Assembly (NCBI RefSeq): GCF_905171775.1
Contig: NC_053499.1
Location: forward strand, 89,486,012-89,550,011
Length of the DNA stretch: 64,000 bases
Origin: Rana temporaria
Lineage: Eukaryota; Chordata; Amphibia; Anura; Ranidae
Reading direction: 5' to 3'
Below are positions 41,698-55,020 of the stretch, piece by piece. The translations under genes and the position numbers were made by a program. The notes beneath the pieces are model-generated. The model ran no database searches. It had not been told where the DNA came from and was given only the letters and a program-made list of their open reading frames with translations. The first letter of the stretch is position 1, and each line of letters begins with the position of its first letter.

Positions 41698-44110
41698 CTA
41701 GTCCTTCCCTATTTCAGGAGAATAATATATCCAACCTGCCCATACATCCTTAAATTTGTCCTGTTGGTCCTTAACCGTATGTACCCATCTCTCTGCTTCC
41801 ATTATCCTCTCTACCTCCCTTTTCCAATCCATTATATTAGGGACTCTTGGTTGTTTACAATATCTAGGTATCAATGCCTTTGCTGCATTTAACAGGTGTG
41901 GTGTAACACTTCTTTTATAAAACTTCATAAATAATGGCATCCCATGGAACAGGAAATGTAATGGAGATTGCTCGAAAGGTCTTAATGTCAATTTTTTTAT
42001 CCAAGGGGATATCTCCTTCCAAAAACTCCTAATCTTGGGACACTGCCACCATATATGAAGAAATTAACCTCTTTGGTTACACCCCCGCCAGCAATTGGCA
42101 TCCATCGATGGGTAAATCTGGGCCAAACGGGTCGGTGTAGGATACCATCTTGTCAGAAACTTATAAGACATCTCTTGTATATAAGAACTTATTGAGGACT
42201 GGTGTGTTGTTTCCATCAACCTCTTCAATTGTTCTGCTGTAAATTTGAGGCCCAACTCCCTCTCCCATTCACGCATATAATATGGAGTTATCTTATTTTG
42301 AGTACTCTGAACCAATCTATGCATCCGGAATAACATATGGCCTGGTTCCTCAAAAGTAGTCATAGAGTTTACTGATCTAATTTGGTGTTTCTATTTGTTA
42401 AACAGGTCTGTCAGCTGCCGGTATTTCCAATCCATCATTGAGACCTCCCCCAGCTTTTGAACCAGCTCCCCCAAGGAGAGCAATTCCCCATATGGGGCCA
42501 CCCCTGCACAATTCCCCCCCAACCCTCTAAGCTTCCCTTCTCTTTCCCATGGGAGAACCATGGGAACCCCTCCAAAGGAGTTATAGGCGATATTGGAGGA
42601 GCAAACTTTCCAGACTTATTCATTCTGTCCCAAATGGATAACGTTATTATAGTTAATGGTGAAACATATTCCGACAACCCCCTATATGCGGTCGGGACCC
42701 AAGGTGCTCCCGCCAGGTCCCTTCCTGCCAATGTTTTCTCCAGGGATACCCATACTTTGCCCTTCGAATCGTGTCGCCAGTTCATAATATGAACCAAGGC
42801 CATGGCTCTATAATAAAGTGCCATATCTGGGAGACCTACCCCCCCCCTTCCTTCTTTGATCTTTTCAAGATATCATATGCCAGCCTGGGATGTTTATCCC
42901 CCCAGACAAAAGTCCTAAAAGCTTTCTTTATTTGTTTGAAAAATATTTGTGGGAGAGTTATAGGAATAGCATACAGGATATAAATAAGCCTTGGAATTGC
43001 ACTCATTTTAAGGGCAATTACTCTCCCAAACCATGTCAATGGCTTCTCCATTTCTGTAAATCCCTTAGTATTGACGAGAGCAGGGGTATATAATTCAACT
43101 CATATAGACGTTTAACATTTGGGGCTATGTGTGTTCCCAGATAAAATATAGAGTCTGAACGCCACATGAAGGTAAAGGATCTTTGCAGCTTTTTCCTCAT
43201 CCACAAGGGCACCTGATTCGGCATCAACACCGATTTCTCTATATTTAATTTAAAATTGGAGATACAACCAAACTTGTCTATCTCTCTCGTCAGTTCCGTC
43301 AGAGTCTCTTGAGGCGACGAAAGATATAACAATAGATCGTCCGCATATGCGGATATCTTATGTTCCATTGATCCTATAACTACCCCTTTAATCCCCCTAT
43401 TCCTTCTAATCATACACAAAAAAGGTTCCAGTACCATAGCAAATAATAATGGGGACAGTGGGCACCCATGCCTATTCCCATTACTTATTTCGAAGTAGTC
43501 TGAAAATCTACCATTAACTTTGACCCTTGCTCTGGGTTCTGCATACAATGCCATCACCCATCCCATCATTCTCTCCCTCAGGCCCATCTCCCTCAGAACT
43601 CCGACCATAAATCCCCACCCTACCCTGTCAAAAGCTTTCTCAGCATCCATTGAGATCACCACTGCCGGAATTTGATTTGGGCCTTTATGTATCCAAGGGC
43701 CCGTATTGTATTAGCTCTGGCCTCTCGGCCTTTCATAAATCCTGTTTGATCCAGATGAATCAATTTAACAATGTGATCTTGTAGCCTCAAAGCTAGAATT
43801 TTAGATAGAAACTTAACATCGGAGTTCAAGAGGGAGATGGGCCTGTAACTGGCACAGCACTGAGGGTCCTTCCCCGCTTTCGGGAGGACAGTCACATATG
43901 CCGTTAAGGCCTCTGGTGGTAATGGATTGGAAATCGAAACCGAGTTGAGATACCTACAGAGTATAGAGGAGTATAGAGGCAAACTTTTTGTAATACATAT
44001 TAGTAAAACCATCCGGTCCCAGGCTTTTACCCTGCGCTGCGTCTAATATCACTCTCTCTAGCTCCTCTATGGTTTTTCCATCTCCTCCAGGGCTGCTATT
44101 GGTATAGCTT
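41698..44110 (-). pseudogene. LINE-C ORF2: reverse transcriptase to C-terminus
   Basis: Minus-strand fragments in order follow. AAQGKSLGPDGFTN (about 44030) starts the RT. YVTVLPKAGKDPQCCASYRP and LIHLDQTGFMKGREARAN come next (44012-43656). MVISMDAEKAFDRVGW holds the motif A Asp (43662-43615). NGNRHGCPLSPLLFAMVLEP and KISAYADDLLLYL (YADD catalytic box, about 43340) follow. The frame stays open for 208 codons over the RT core. Downstream pieces at 43051-42836, 42824-42435, 42363-42064 and 41991-41698 cover thumb and C-terminal region, including WYPTPTRLAQIYP. RT copies the LINE RNA in the family. Frameshifts make it inactive. Confidence 0.88.
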
Positions 44111-44129
44111 GCAGCCCCGAAGCCTTCAA

Positions 44130-45689
44130 ATATTACCGGATCCTACCCTCCTGGTCCCCCGTCTACCCCCCAATCATGTAATTGACCTGCAGGTCTGCTT
44201 CACCTATGCCCTTGTCTCCTCTTCGGATGCAGGATCTAGGTGGCATGTGCTCACAGAGCCTGTGAATTTTTTAAGATAGAAAGATTGGCTGTGCCAATAT
44301 TCTAGCAATCGTGGTCAATAATGTCTGCAACTGCTGCATAGGACCACCAAAAAGTTTAATCAGAGATTTGTTCTGTGAAACAAGGAACTATTTCATCAAC
44401 CAAGAACATCTGGTTTAAGCCACTAGTCTGTTCAGGAGAATGGTTTAGAAAGAAAAAAAAAGACCTGACAGGCAATCCTTGTGGGTCCCCTTTTTGTTTG
44501 CCATAGTCATGGTGAAACAAGGAAATAAACCCACTTAAGGATACTAGATTAAGGGAAGCTAACTCCCTGGACTCAAATGACTGGACCGGTAGGTAACCAA
44601 GCAGGACGTTTGGTGTGCTCCTGCCCTTCAATGGTGGGGTGGCCTCCCTTCAGTCCACCTGCCCCCATCCATTCATCAGAATGCATGTGCCTCTATAGCA
44701 AGGACACTCCTTGGTCAGTGTCGGGACCACAGGATGCTTTGGCGTGGCTCACTCATGTGCCCGCAAACACGCGGACAAAACCCCTGTCTCCAACGCACAC
44801 TGCTAGACAGGTCAAAACGGCTGCTCTGCAAGCCGGTTGGCAAGTAGGTCCAATCTTCCCCTTGGTAAACCCAACTTCTGGTTTTCTTCCCATCTGAATG
44901 CTGACTTGTCAGATGTGAAAGTGTTCTACATCCCCAGGCTCCTTATAGCCCTGCGGGTAGATACATTAAACTACGCAAAAAGGAGTCTGGTAAGAAAAAA
45001 CTGAGTAACCACTGCATTTATTGGTATATAACAGAAAAGGACAAAAGTGTCGGGGAACAAAACTTTCCAAAGCCCCCTGCGTATAATACGCAGGCACATA
45101 TTACCCTATATTCTCAGGGCAAACACGTGAGTGCCACATGCCAACAAAATACAGTATTTTGTAAATATCCGGCGTTTGAGATCATGGTCCACTTCAAGCA
45201 CCAATGAGTGTTAAGTTAAGCAGATCCCTACCACAAGGGATTAATTCTATAGTAGGAATAAAAGACGAATATTGGTTAGCCACATCCAGTTCATCCAGTG
45301 GGTGACATGAAGGATACATACCGAGCTGTAAACTTATCGGATTGGGTGAACAAGTCAGATAAGCTCTGATGCTGTATCTTCAAGCAAACAATTCCTAAAA
45401 GCGTAACCCCTTTCCTACTAAACAATCATGATAGGTGATTTTATGACTTTCTTCCAGAGTCCTATAACCCTACTGGGTTCAGATCTAGGGAATGTCTCGG
45501 GCATGCCTAGATGTAAAGGACTGAATCATTTGCAATCAGAAACCCTTTTCCTTCCATGTACATGGACAATAAGGTCTGTAATAAAATGACAGATATATAA
45601 TTAATATCATAGATATACAGGTCATAAATCTTTCTGAAGGGTAGCAAGCTCATCTTTCTGAAGGGTAGCAAGCTCAGGCGTAAGCCTTC
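44130..45689. other. Unassigned insertion block, first part
   Basis: This lies between LINE-C coding parts. No gene could be assigned. A 24-bp direct duplication, ATCTTTCTGAAGGGTAGCAA plus GCTC, occurs head to tail at 45629-45676. Confidence 0.4.
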
Positions 45690-47035
45690 ACTGTTGTATT
45701 TTCTGATATACAGTCACCTGTAGGATAGAGAAGACATAAACCAAACTGAAAATGTGTATTTCTAATATGTAATAAGGTACCATATAATCTAAGCAAGGAG
45801 AAAAGGATAGAAGCTTCAAATGTGTGCTTCTGATGCTTAGTAGGTTAAGGTCCTACATCCAACAGAAAGGGCACTAGCAAGTCTAGTGTTTTTCGGGGTA
45901 ATTAAACACAGAAGACACAGATACCTTCAACCGCTGTGTTTTTCTGATGTACAGCAACTAAGGTAATAGATTCAAAACAGGACAAGAACAACTTCAGTGT
46001 TGTGTATTCCTGATACCTACCGCAGTACGGTCATATAACCAACAGAAATAATACTAACACTTCTTGTGTATTTCTGATGACCACGAAAATGCAGTCGCAT
46101 AGCCAGTATGACAATGAAAAAAATGACATATGCAACCTCAACTGTGTATTGCTGGTGCTAGACTACCTGCAATCATAACCAGCAGAGAGTTGCACTAACA
46201 CACTTCAGATAAACAACAGGGTATAGGACAAAGGACAGAAATGTTACCAACAATAACATTGTGCATTTCTAATTAGCAACACTACACAGTCATATACCCG
46301 GCAGAAATGTCACCAGCAAAAAACTCAATGCTGTGCGTTTCTGAATAGCAACAGTATACCGTCACTGAACCCACTGAAGTGTCATTCCCAGCAATACAAC
46401 GTTATGTATTTTTTGATTAGAAACTTGTACAGTTATATGACCAACAGAATGTTGCCGACAACTTAATGCAACCTTGTAGGGTCATCTAATCAACAGAAAT
46501 GTCACTAGCAAACAAAAAATTCAATGCAGTGCATATCTGAATAGCAACTGTGTACGGTCACTTAACCTACATAAATATCAAATACAATGTTGTGCGTTTC
46601 TGATTAGCAAAATTGTACAGTCATATAACCAGCAGAAATGTCGCTATCAGTAACTCAATGTCATGCGTTTCTGATAAGCAATAGTGTATGGTTACATAAT
46701 CAGTATTATGCATTTCTGGTGAGCCATAGGATATTTATATAACAGAAAAGACACAAGATAAACTTCCAATGTTGTGCGTTTCTGACTAGCAACCTTGTAA
46801 AGTCGCATAACCCACAGAAATGTCACTACCAATAAAACTATGTTGAGCATTTCTGAATAGCAACAGTGTACGGTTATATAATAGAAGTGTCACCAACATT
46901 TTAATGTTATGCGTTTGATAGGCAAAAGTGTACCGTTACATAATCAACACTATGCATTTCTAGTGAGCCATAGGATATTTATATATAACAGAAAAGACAC
47001 AAGATAAAACTCCCAATGTTGTGCATTTCTGATGT
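45690..47035. repeat. Diverged tandem-repeat array (units about 65-80 bp)
   Basis: A recurring unit has the order TTGTGCGTTTCTGATTAGCA, AC..TGTACAGTCATATAACC, then AGCAGAAATGTC and variable sequence. About 17-20 diverged units are seen. A longer period of roughly 240 bp is visible where GAGCCATAGGATATTTATAT and AGAAAAGACACAAGATAAA recur near 46723 and 46965. Unlike the minisatellite at 15.5 kb, units differ greatly, so it is old. Confidence 0.85.
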
Positions 47036-47639
47036 GCGGTCAGGCCAACAATCTATCCTAGGCATAGCCTGAACTCCAGATACTAATCCTTCATCCGGCA
47101 GAGAAGGAACATGGTAGTTCCAAATAATGGAAGTCTGAGGTGTGTGACTATACCACAATAGTGGTAGCTGCTATTCTACTATAGGCCTGAGTAGGTGTAG
47201 CTGGTCCACACGCAGGTCGGAGCGAGTCCAAGCCTCTAATGTCTTAACGAGCACAGACCTAGAAATCAATTAGGTCTCTCATGAAGAGGTGATCACAATC
47301 TTAAGCTGGAGGCAATCAGACACCTGTAGAGCTTCACACTAAATACAGGCTAATTTTCATAGCTTTTGCATAGAGGTTTGCACCAGAAGAGAAACTCTCA
47401 ATTAATGGTTGCAGGCTAGCATTTTATGCTTCTCATACCGCCCTAAATGGTTTGTTGCCTAAGTCACAAGAGGTTAGATTAACTCTTACACACTGATAGA
47501 TATAGCAGCAAAGTAAGGAGGAACTTGGGAAGATGTTTCAACTAATAAGCAACCCCCTCAAGGGTGATATCTTCACTAGGATGCCCCCTATGGGCGCCTA
47601 TGCCCCTATCTTAAGGGTTTCTAGGTTTTGCGGGGCTAA
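47036..47639. other. Sequence after the tandem array, no gene seen
   Basis: No open frame or repeat border that I can assign. Confidence 0.4.
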
Positions 47640-49215
47640 AAAACCTCTAACAGCACCATTGTAAGCTATCTGTCAGATTCATAGAAGCTGGCTCTAATCC
47701 TTTAGGGATTGATGGAGTGGAAACAAACACCCTGGATTGAGCCTTGCTCAGCCCCCTATATGAAATTATTCTAGGGACTTCTATAATCTCCTCAGAGGCC
47801 TGTATTGCCTGCAGGAGTCCATACAGACCCTCTAGGGCATGGGTGCTCAACCTGTGGCTCTCCAGCTGTTTCAGAACTACAATTCCCATGAGGCATTGCA
47901 AGCTACTGACTGTTACAAGCATGACTCCCAAAGGCAGAGGCATGATGGGACTTGAAGTTCTGCAACAGCTGGAGAGCCACAGGTTGAGCACCCATGCTCT
48001 AGGGTGAAGGGGCGTCCTGTTCTGCTTGGCTTTCCATATCCTCCCTGTCCTCCTTTTCTTCCTCTACCTGAGCTAGAGGGAGCGATTGTGAAGGTGGGGA
48101 AAAGGCACTAGGTCCCATTCAGAAGGGGCTTTCCTGGGAGGATGCGTCTTCTCTAGGGATAAGCTCCTCTATGTCAGACCTTTGGTTACTTACTGCCTGG
48201 TGGCTTCACGGAAAGTTTTGACTGTTGCCGGCCTTTCCGTCTGCATAGATGAGAGATACCTCATTATTGCAGGAGTCCCTTTCCCTGCTAAGTTATTAAT
48301 GCATTCTTAGAAAAAAAGGACATTGAGTGGGAGTTTATCCTTACAGTACCCACATATTTATTATTTTTAGAGGAGCTATGCCCTGTAGCGGCAGGAGACT
48401 GTTTATTTGGGGCCTCCTGGGTTCCGCTGGGGGGATTCTATAAGACAGGAGACATAAGACATAATAATAATAATCCGTCTTCCCCTGAGACTGCTGGTTT
48501 GTACTGGGGAGAGAAAAAGGGGTAAGGCGAGATCGAATCCAGATTCCTGTTCTGGCTGTTCCTTGAAAGTCAGGAACTCTCACTCCCTTTTTTCTCCCTT
48601 TCCAAAAGGGGTTTTGTACTTACTGACCCCCGACCTGGATCTGCCTGCAGTCGCATTTGTCTTTCCATCCTCTTCCATGAGGAGGTTGACTGGGTCATGG
48701 CTGTCGGTACCTCTGGAAGGGCTATCCGCAAGCCAACCGCTTCCACCGTTCCACGCTGCTCTCCACGCTGCCGCGTTCACTTCCGGGTTGCGCTGTAAGG
48801 AACCGCCCATGCTCCGGTGACGCGGTTCCTGTTTCTCTCAGAGCGCAATGCTCCTAATAGCGGCAACCCCCCCGGGAAGGAGAGAGCAGTTCAGCGGCAG
48901 CGTTTCTTGACACTACAGCGATGGCTCGCCTGACCGCAGCTCAGAGCGCTGGTGCACGCCTGGGGCGACCTGTGAGTTGGACCAAGCCTACAGGTTAGTT
49001 CAGCCCTCCCCAGAACATGTCTCAACAGGGGTACCTTTCGACCCTCCCCGGTCTCCAGGTTAAAAACAAAACAAACATGTCGCTGTGTTCGGGAGAAACA
49101 CAATCAATACTGGGGATCAAGGGGAAGGGTGGGGACTTATAACAAATTGTCAATTGATTGTGTTTCCTGTGGGGAGGAGCCCTCATCTCAGGTGTGCCGT
49201 CCTGGAAGGTGATAG
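47640..49215 (-). mobile_element. Possible DIRS-type fragment (5' region)
   Basis: On the minus strand, 49215-49190 reads CTCCTATCACCTTCCAGGAC, which recalls the terminal repeats of frog DIRS elements from memory. Downstream lie a GC-rich leader and a weak ORF1-like frame ending ISYRGLSKAQSRVFVSTPSI. No RT or recombinase remains. The evidence is thin. A hAT MITE (47838-47996) interrupts the frame. Confidence 0.35.
47838..47996. mobile_element. hAT-type MITE (159 bp) with perfect 8-bp duplication
   Basis: The ends are CATGGGTGCTCAACCTGTGG and its inverted partner, with CTCTAGGG on both sides (47830-47837 and 47997-48004). The terminal inverted repeats extend to about 33 bp (to CCAGCTGTT). Non-autonomous. 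Confidence 0.95.
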
Positions 49216-50150
49216 GAGAAACTGGTGAAATTCAGCTGCTATTGCTTGGGAGTCAACTATCTGTTCATTCCCCGCCTTTATTATATGTACATAGCGCTCC
49301 TCCTGCTGTTTCTTTAATTGTCTGGCCATTAACCTCCCACTCTTATTTCCCTGCTCATAAAAGCGATGGGCGAAGTATCTATTTTTATTTTGAACTTTTC
49401 GATCTAAGAACTGTTTAAGATCTGCCCGCAACTTCTCTAAGTTTTGCGCATCTCCTGGCTTTAAATGGGCCTTATGTTTAATTTCTATTTTATGTATCTC
49501 CTCTAAAAGTGATACCAATTCCTTCTGTCTTTGTCTTTTAATACGTGATCCCATTGAGATTAACTCCCCTCTCATTACCTTGTGGGCCTCCCAAACCACT
49601 TGGTCCGACACCTCTTCTGACATATTAATCTCAAAATATGAGGCCAACATGCCAGATAGGGATTCTACATTTTGCTTATCGTCCAATATCGCTTCATTAA
49701 GTCTCCAGGTTCTTTCCCTACTCCCAACCGCTATTGGTCTCACCCCTAGACTTATTGGTGCGTGATCCGATATGGTGATCGACTCAATAGTCGCATAGTC
49801 CACCAAACTCAAATAATATTGGTCGATCATCAACATATCGATCCTTGAATACATAATTATGTGTTTTGGAAAAATAACTGTAATCTCTATCCCTCTCATG
49901 TAATACCCTCCAGCTGTCAACCAAGTGTAAAGAACGGCGCTGTTTAACACATCTTAACGCTTTCTGTGACAAAAAAGTTTTCCCAGATGAGGTATCTAAA
50001 CTCGGGTCCATGGTAATATTAAAGTCTCCCCCCAAGATCAACAGACCTTCTCTAAATGTATCCAGCCTACCTAGGGTTCTGATTAAAAACTTGACCGTTT
50101 GACTGTTTGGAGCATAAATCGTTGCTATAGTATAGCACTGGCCCTGGATC
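49216..50150 (-). pseudogene. LINE-C ORF2: endonuclease C-terminal half and linker
   Basis: Minus-strand sequence reads ATIYAPNSQTVKF and LILGGDFNITMDPSLDTSSG (50041 onward, the GDFN box), then MYSRIDMLMIDQ and SITISDHAPISLGV (49855-49740, SRID and SDH boxes). A long linker with QEERYVHIIKAGNEQIVDSQ and AIAAEFHQF follows. A frame break lies near 49870. It is the direct continuation of the N-terminal piece at 56584-56285, from which LINE-B separates it. Confidence 0.85.
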
Positions 50151-50625
50151 TTCCCTTTTTTTAAATCAAGAAAAAGGTTTATTGAAACAAAATAGTCTTA
50201 CAATACTTTAGGATGCATACAGAAATAGTGTAAGTACATTCAGGAGAAATGAGAGCCATTCTAGAAAAAATGCCTAGTATTATACATCAACAACAGACAA
50301 AACGTTACCGAACATAGTTGGGTTATGCACCCCCTTGTATACCCCCCGGATACGCTGAGGGCCATCTCAGCTATACGCATAACTCTGGCAACATTACCTT
50401 CACCCCAGCTATTCAAGAATACTCTAGGCCCCTTTGTAATAACTTTGCATCCTTCGTAGCAATAGTACCTGGCAGTATTGTGTTATTTGCAACTGGCATG
50501 TAAACACTTGAAACACATCCTGTGTTAGTCCCTACCACACCACATCCTGCCATAAAGATCGTAGACGGATATATCCATGATCACCCCAGAACCATCTGGC
50601 CCAAACCCACCCATCCAAATTCTCC

Positions 50626-53600
50626 TTATCCCTGTAAAAGTCTCTCCATGATCAATTGGGTTGGTCCCAGCCCCGGCACATCTAGCCAGGGTTGCCACAG
50701 TGAATAGAATTTTTTAATAGCATTTCTATGTTGGTACGTGATTTTCTCTCTGATTAGTGAACTATTTACCATCTTTACCCATTGTCCCTCTGATGGCACT
50801 CTGGGGGTGATCCAGTATCTAGCGATGGCCTTTCGTGCAACATAAAGCAGCCTCAGTACAGCCGTATGGCCGTTAGGAGAAAGCGACGGCACCTCAAGGG
50901 CACCTAGTAGGCATATCACTGGGTCATGAGGCAACGAAAAGCCATATGCCTGAGATATCGTATCAATAACATAATTCCAGTATCTGAAAAGTTTTGGACA
51001 TTTCCACATCATGTGCAGTAAGTCTCCCTCCTGCACACTACATTTGGGACATATTGGGGAGTCACGTATGCCCCATTTATGGAGACGAGTAGAGGTTCTG
51101 TAAACTCTGTGGAGGAGAAACAAATGAGAAAGTCTATGTTGTGCCGATACCGAGACCAGTGGGGCAGAATTTAAGCACAGCTCCCATTTATCCCCATCAA
51201 TGGGACCTAAATCGGTTACCCACCCCCTCCTACAAGGTAGTGCGGACGCGTCGTGGGTAACATTAAGCAGCCTAGAATAAACCTGTGAAATCATGCCCTT
51301 TTTGTCTTTATTAAAAAGCACATCATTATGGAGGGGGTGTCTCACTACCGATATAGGGGAAAGCCTGACTTCCCTCTGAACTGCATGTCTTAGTTGAAGA
51401 TATTTATAGAATTGCGTCCTATCCAACTCAAATTCGTCCTGCAGGTTTATGAAGGACTTGAGGATCGGGCCAGCAAATAGTTGTGTAATCTATTGGATTC
51501 CTGCGTTGGCCCATGGCCTAAAGCCCTCCAGTTTAAAAAGTTCCCTGTAGTAGGAGTTTTTCCAAATGGGGGTAAAGGGGCATACCCCCCTGACGGTAAG
51601 ACTGGACCGGATATATTTACATAGTGTATTAAGTAGCACAACAGTAGGTAGAGTCTGGTCTAGATGTGTGAGCCCTGCCTCTAAGTGAGACACCGCCGGG
51701 AGCACTGATCCTGATGGGAGCAATGGTGTTCGCACCGGGTCCCCCTGATCTACCTCCCCCCAGTTTCCCAGATGTTGGATTTGTGATGCTATAAAGTAAT
51801 AGCGGGCATGAGGGATAGCTAAACCACCTTGGTCCTTGGCTAATTGTAATGTAGTAAGTTTTATGTGTGCTATCTTACCGCCCCAAATCAGATCCCTAAA
51901 CTGAGCATCAATCTGAGCAAACCATCTATGTGGAATCCAAATCGGGGTGTTATGAAAAACATATAGAAGCTGGGGGGCCCACACCATTTTAATAAGGTTC
52001 GCTCTTCCTGTAACTGATAAGGGAAGTTTTTTCCAGGACTCACATTTCTGTCTGAATTTATGTAACAGTGGTGTCAGATTCATAGAGAGATACTGGGCAG
52101 GATCGGGAGTAACCTGTATTCCCAAATATTTAAATTCGTTTACTACCATTATGTCTTTGGCACAGTCGGGCAGTCAGTCTGTCAAAGGATCTAAGGGCAT
52201 AAGCACCGATTTGTTCCAGTTGATGCTGAAGCCTGATAGATCCCCGAAGTCCGCGATCAAAGTCATCGCATTCCTCAGGGACTCCTGGGTGTCCCCTAGA
52301 TACAATAGCGTGTCATCTGCAAATAGAGAGATGACATCCCTCCCGGCCCCCCTGATAAAGCCTGTAATGTCAGGTGAAGCTCTCATGTGTATCGCCAGGG
52401 GCTCTAGTGCTAGGGCAAACAACAGGGGCGACAAAGGGCACCCCTGCCGTGTGCCCCGAAAAAGGCGGAAAGAGTCAGAGACCTCACCGTTAATTCTCAT
52501 TCTTGCTGTCGGGGAGCTATATAATAATTGTACAACCCCAAATCTATGCAGTGTCTCCCAAAGATACGGCCATTCAACACTGTTGAATGCTTTAGCCGCA
52601 TCGAGGGAGAATATAGCCCTATTGCCCGTATTGTCTACCGGAACCTGTATATTTAGGAATAACCTACGCAAATTTTGTGCCGTGGACCTTGTAGGAATGA
52701 AGCTTGACTGATCCCTATGTACTACATGGTGAATGCACTTATAAAGTCTAGTGGCTAAGACTCTGGCCAGTAGTTTAACGTCAAATGTCAGGAGAGAAAT
52801 GGGCCTATAGGAGTCCGGGGAGAGAGGGTCCTTCCCAGGCTTCAACAGGACCACGATCAGGGCCTCATTCATGGATGGGGGTAGTATTCCAGTCTCGAAG
52901 GCCGTATTATAAATTTGTAATAGAGTGGGGATGATCTGTTCTGAGTATCTGCTATAAACCTCAGAGGGAAGGCCGTCAGCTCCTGGCGCTCGCCCATTGT
53001 GTGCCTGCGCCAGTGCCTCCAGGAGTTCCTCACTGGTAAGGGGAGCATTAAGCATGGTTACCTCTGACATGGGAAATTTCGGCAGCTGGTTATTATCTAG
53101 AAATGAGTGTAATTGCTCAATAGTGGGACTAACCTTCGACGAATAAACATTTTGGAAAAACTCCTTGAAGCAACCTATAATGGAATGTGTGGAATGACAC
53201 AGCACCCCCCCCCCCCCGCATCTGCAACCGCCGCAATGTGGGAAGGAGGTTGCTGCGATCTAGCCAGGATCGCCAGCATATGGCCTGTGTTTTCTCCCTC
53301 TTCAAAATGTTTCTGTTGCAGAAAGAACCTCTTATTTTCAGCTAGTTGAAACTAAAGATCTTTAAGCATGGCCTGTGAGGCCATCCATCTCCTTTTTGTG
53401 TTATCATTAGAGGGGTCTGCCACATAATCCGCCTCAGAACGGCTCGCTTCCTCCAACACTCGCGTCTCCCACTCCTTAGTGTCGGTTTTAATGTGGTTGA
53501 TAATTCTGATAAATTGACCTCGCATATAGGCTTTGGCCGCATCCCACACAACCTGGATTTCTGCCGTACCTAAGTTATCCTTAAAGAATTCCGTAAGGAG

Positions 53601-54401
53601 CAGCGGGATTGGGTCTGGTTCCGGAATGAGAGATAACCAAAACGGATTGAGCTTCCACAGACTTCTAGCCCTCTTTTCTCCCAGACCAAGATCTACCGTA
53701 AACGGAGAATGATCGGAGGTGTGTCTCGGGTGATATTCAGATTCCCTCACCATAGGTAGCAAGAGGCCATTACCGAGACCCATATCTATCCTTGACAGTC
53801 CCCCCACTGAAGCTGACTTGCAGGAATAAACTTTAGCATCAGGGTTACGCACCCTCCAGACATCAGTTAAACCCAATTCCCCTACCAACCGAGCAAAAGG
53901 CGTGGGACCCCTCTTCTCTGGCCCTCCAGTCCCCGTGTTGAATTTCAGTTTGTCTTTCTCATACTCCATTAAATTATTAAAGTCCCCTAGGACCAGAACT
54001 GGAATACCAGGAAGACAAGACATAAAGTCAGCTAATATTTTCAGTACAGTAGAGGAAAACGGAGGAGGAATATACACCAACACACATTTAACCCCATACA
54101 GAGAACAGTATAAAAAAACGTATCTACCCTCAGGGTCTATCTTAGTACTCATAATAGTGTATTGGGTGCCTCGACGGATCAGGACACTCACTCCCCTCGA
54201 GTAAACCGTATGGGTGGAATGGTATTGGTGGCAAAACTGCCTAACCGCCAGCTTTGGAGTGGAACCTGGTGGGAAATGAGTCTCCTGTAGGCAGACCACC
54301 TCAGCACCAAGTCTCTTAATAGTGCGCAGCACCTCGAGGCATTTAACAGGGCCGTTCAGACCTCGTACATTCCAAGATAGACATCTAGTTATATTAGACA
54401 T
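50626..54401 (-). pseudogene. LINE-B ORF2: endonuclease and reverse transcriptase, nearly complete
   Basis: About 1,258 codons on the minus strand. The endonuclease (54401-53352, 349 codons) has CLSWNVRGLNGPV, VVCLQETHFPPGS, LVYIPPPFS, VLVLGDFNNLME, GLSRIDMGLG and HTSDHSPFTV, so the Asn, Glu, Asp/Asn and Asp-His boxes are kept. An in-frame stop (53352) and a C15-16 slip tract (53204-53218) follow. The RT (53205-52174) has GRAPGADGLPSEVY, FSLDAAKAFNSVEW, GTRQGCPLSPLLFAL and VISLFADDTLLYLG, then a stop at 52174. The C-terminal part (52149-50626) has one break near 51480 and ends with CPKCSVQEGDLLHMMWKC, a zinc-knuckle-like pattern. Inactive but recent. Confidence 0.92.
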
Positions 54402-55020
54402 GGCGCTGAGGTCTCAGTAGTAGCAGGAGAATACATTCGTATCAAGCATAAGAAATAAATATCTAAGGCAAAATTAGTGATCACCCTGGCAATAAGAGGC
54501 ATAGTAGGGGCAATCCTTAGACATAATGCAACATATAGCACATAAGCAGGACAACACTGTAGTAACATATATGGGTAGAAGAAGCATAAATATGAGTAGT
54601 AAATAGGCCAGACATCATACAAGAAGACTGTGAGATTCAATGTGAAAGGGGACCTGGGCAAGCAAAAGTCACGGATCAAACATAGTAGCACACGAGAGGA
54701 GTGGCAGTGGACCAGAGACAGTACAAGTGTAAAATGGATATTCACGGAGAAATTCAAATGGCAGAACATGGCGGGACTCCTTTTCAATAATAACAAATAC
54801 GATGCGGCCAACATGGCCTGAGTAGCTTTAGTCAGTGGGACTGAACAGGGCTCAGAACAACCCTTCTTGGGGCAACAGTGGAAGCGCACCATAGTGTCTT
54901 AAAAAACTTCTCAACAGCCAACTACTAGCCTGCAGCAACCAAAGCGAACAATGACCGCCTAGCGGTAAACTGTGTGGAAGATACAACAGTAGTACCGGAG
55001 TGCAGGAGCAATGCCCCTTC

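Noticed and set aside
44356..44897. Overlapping 91- and 106-codon frames on opposite strands
   Set aside because: No recognisable domains or splice signals; probably chance frames in a retroelement remnant.
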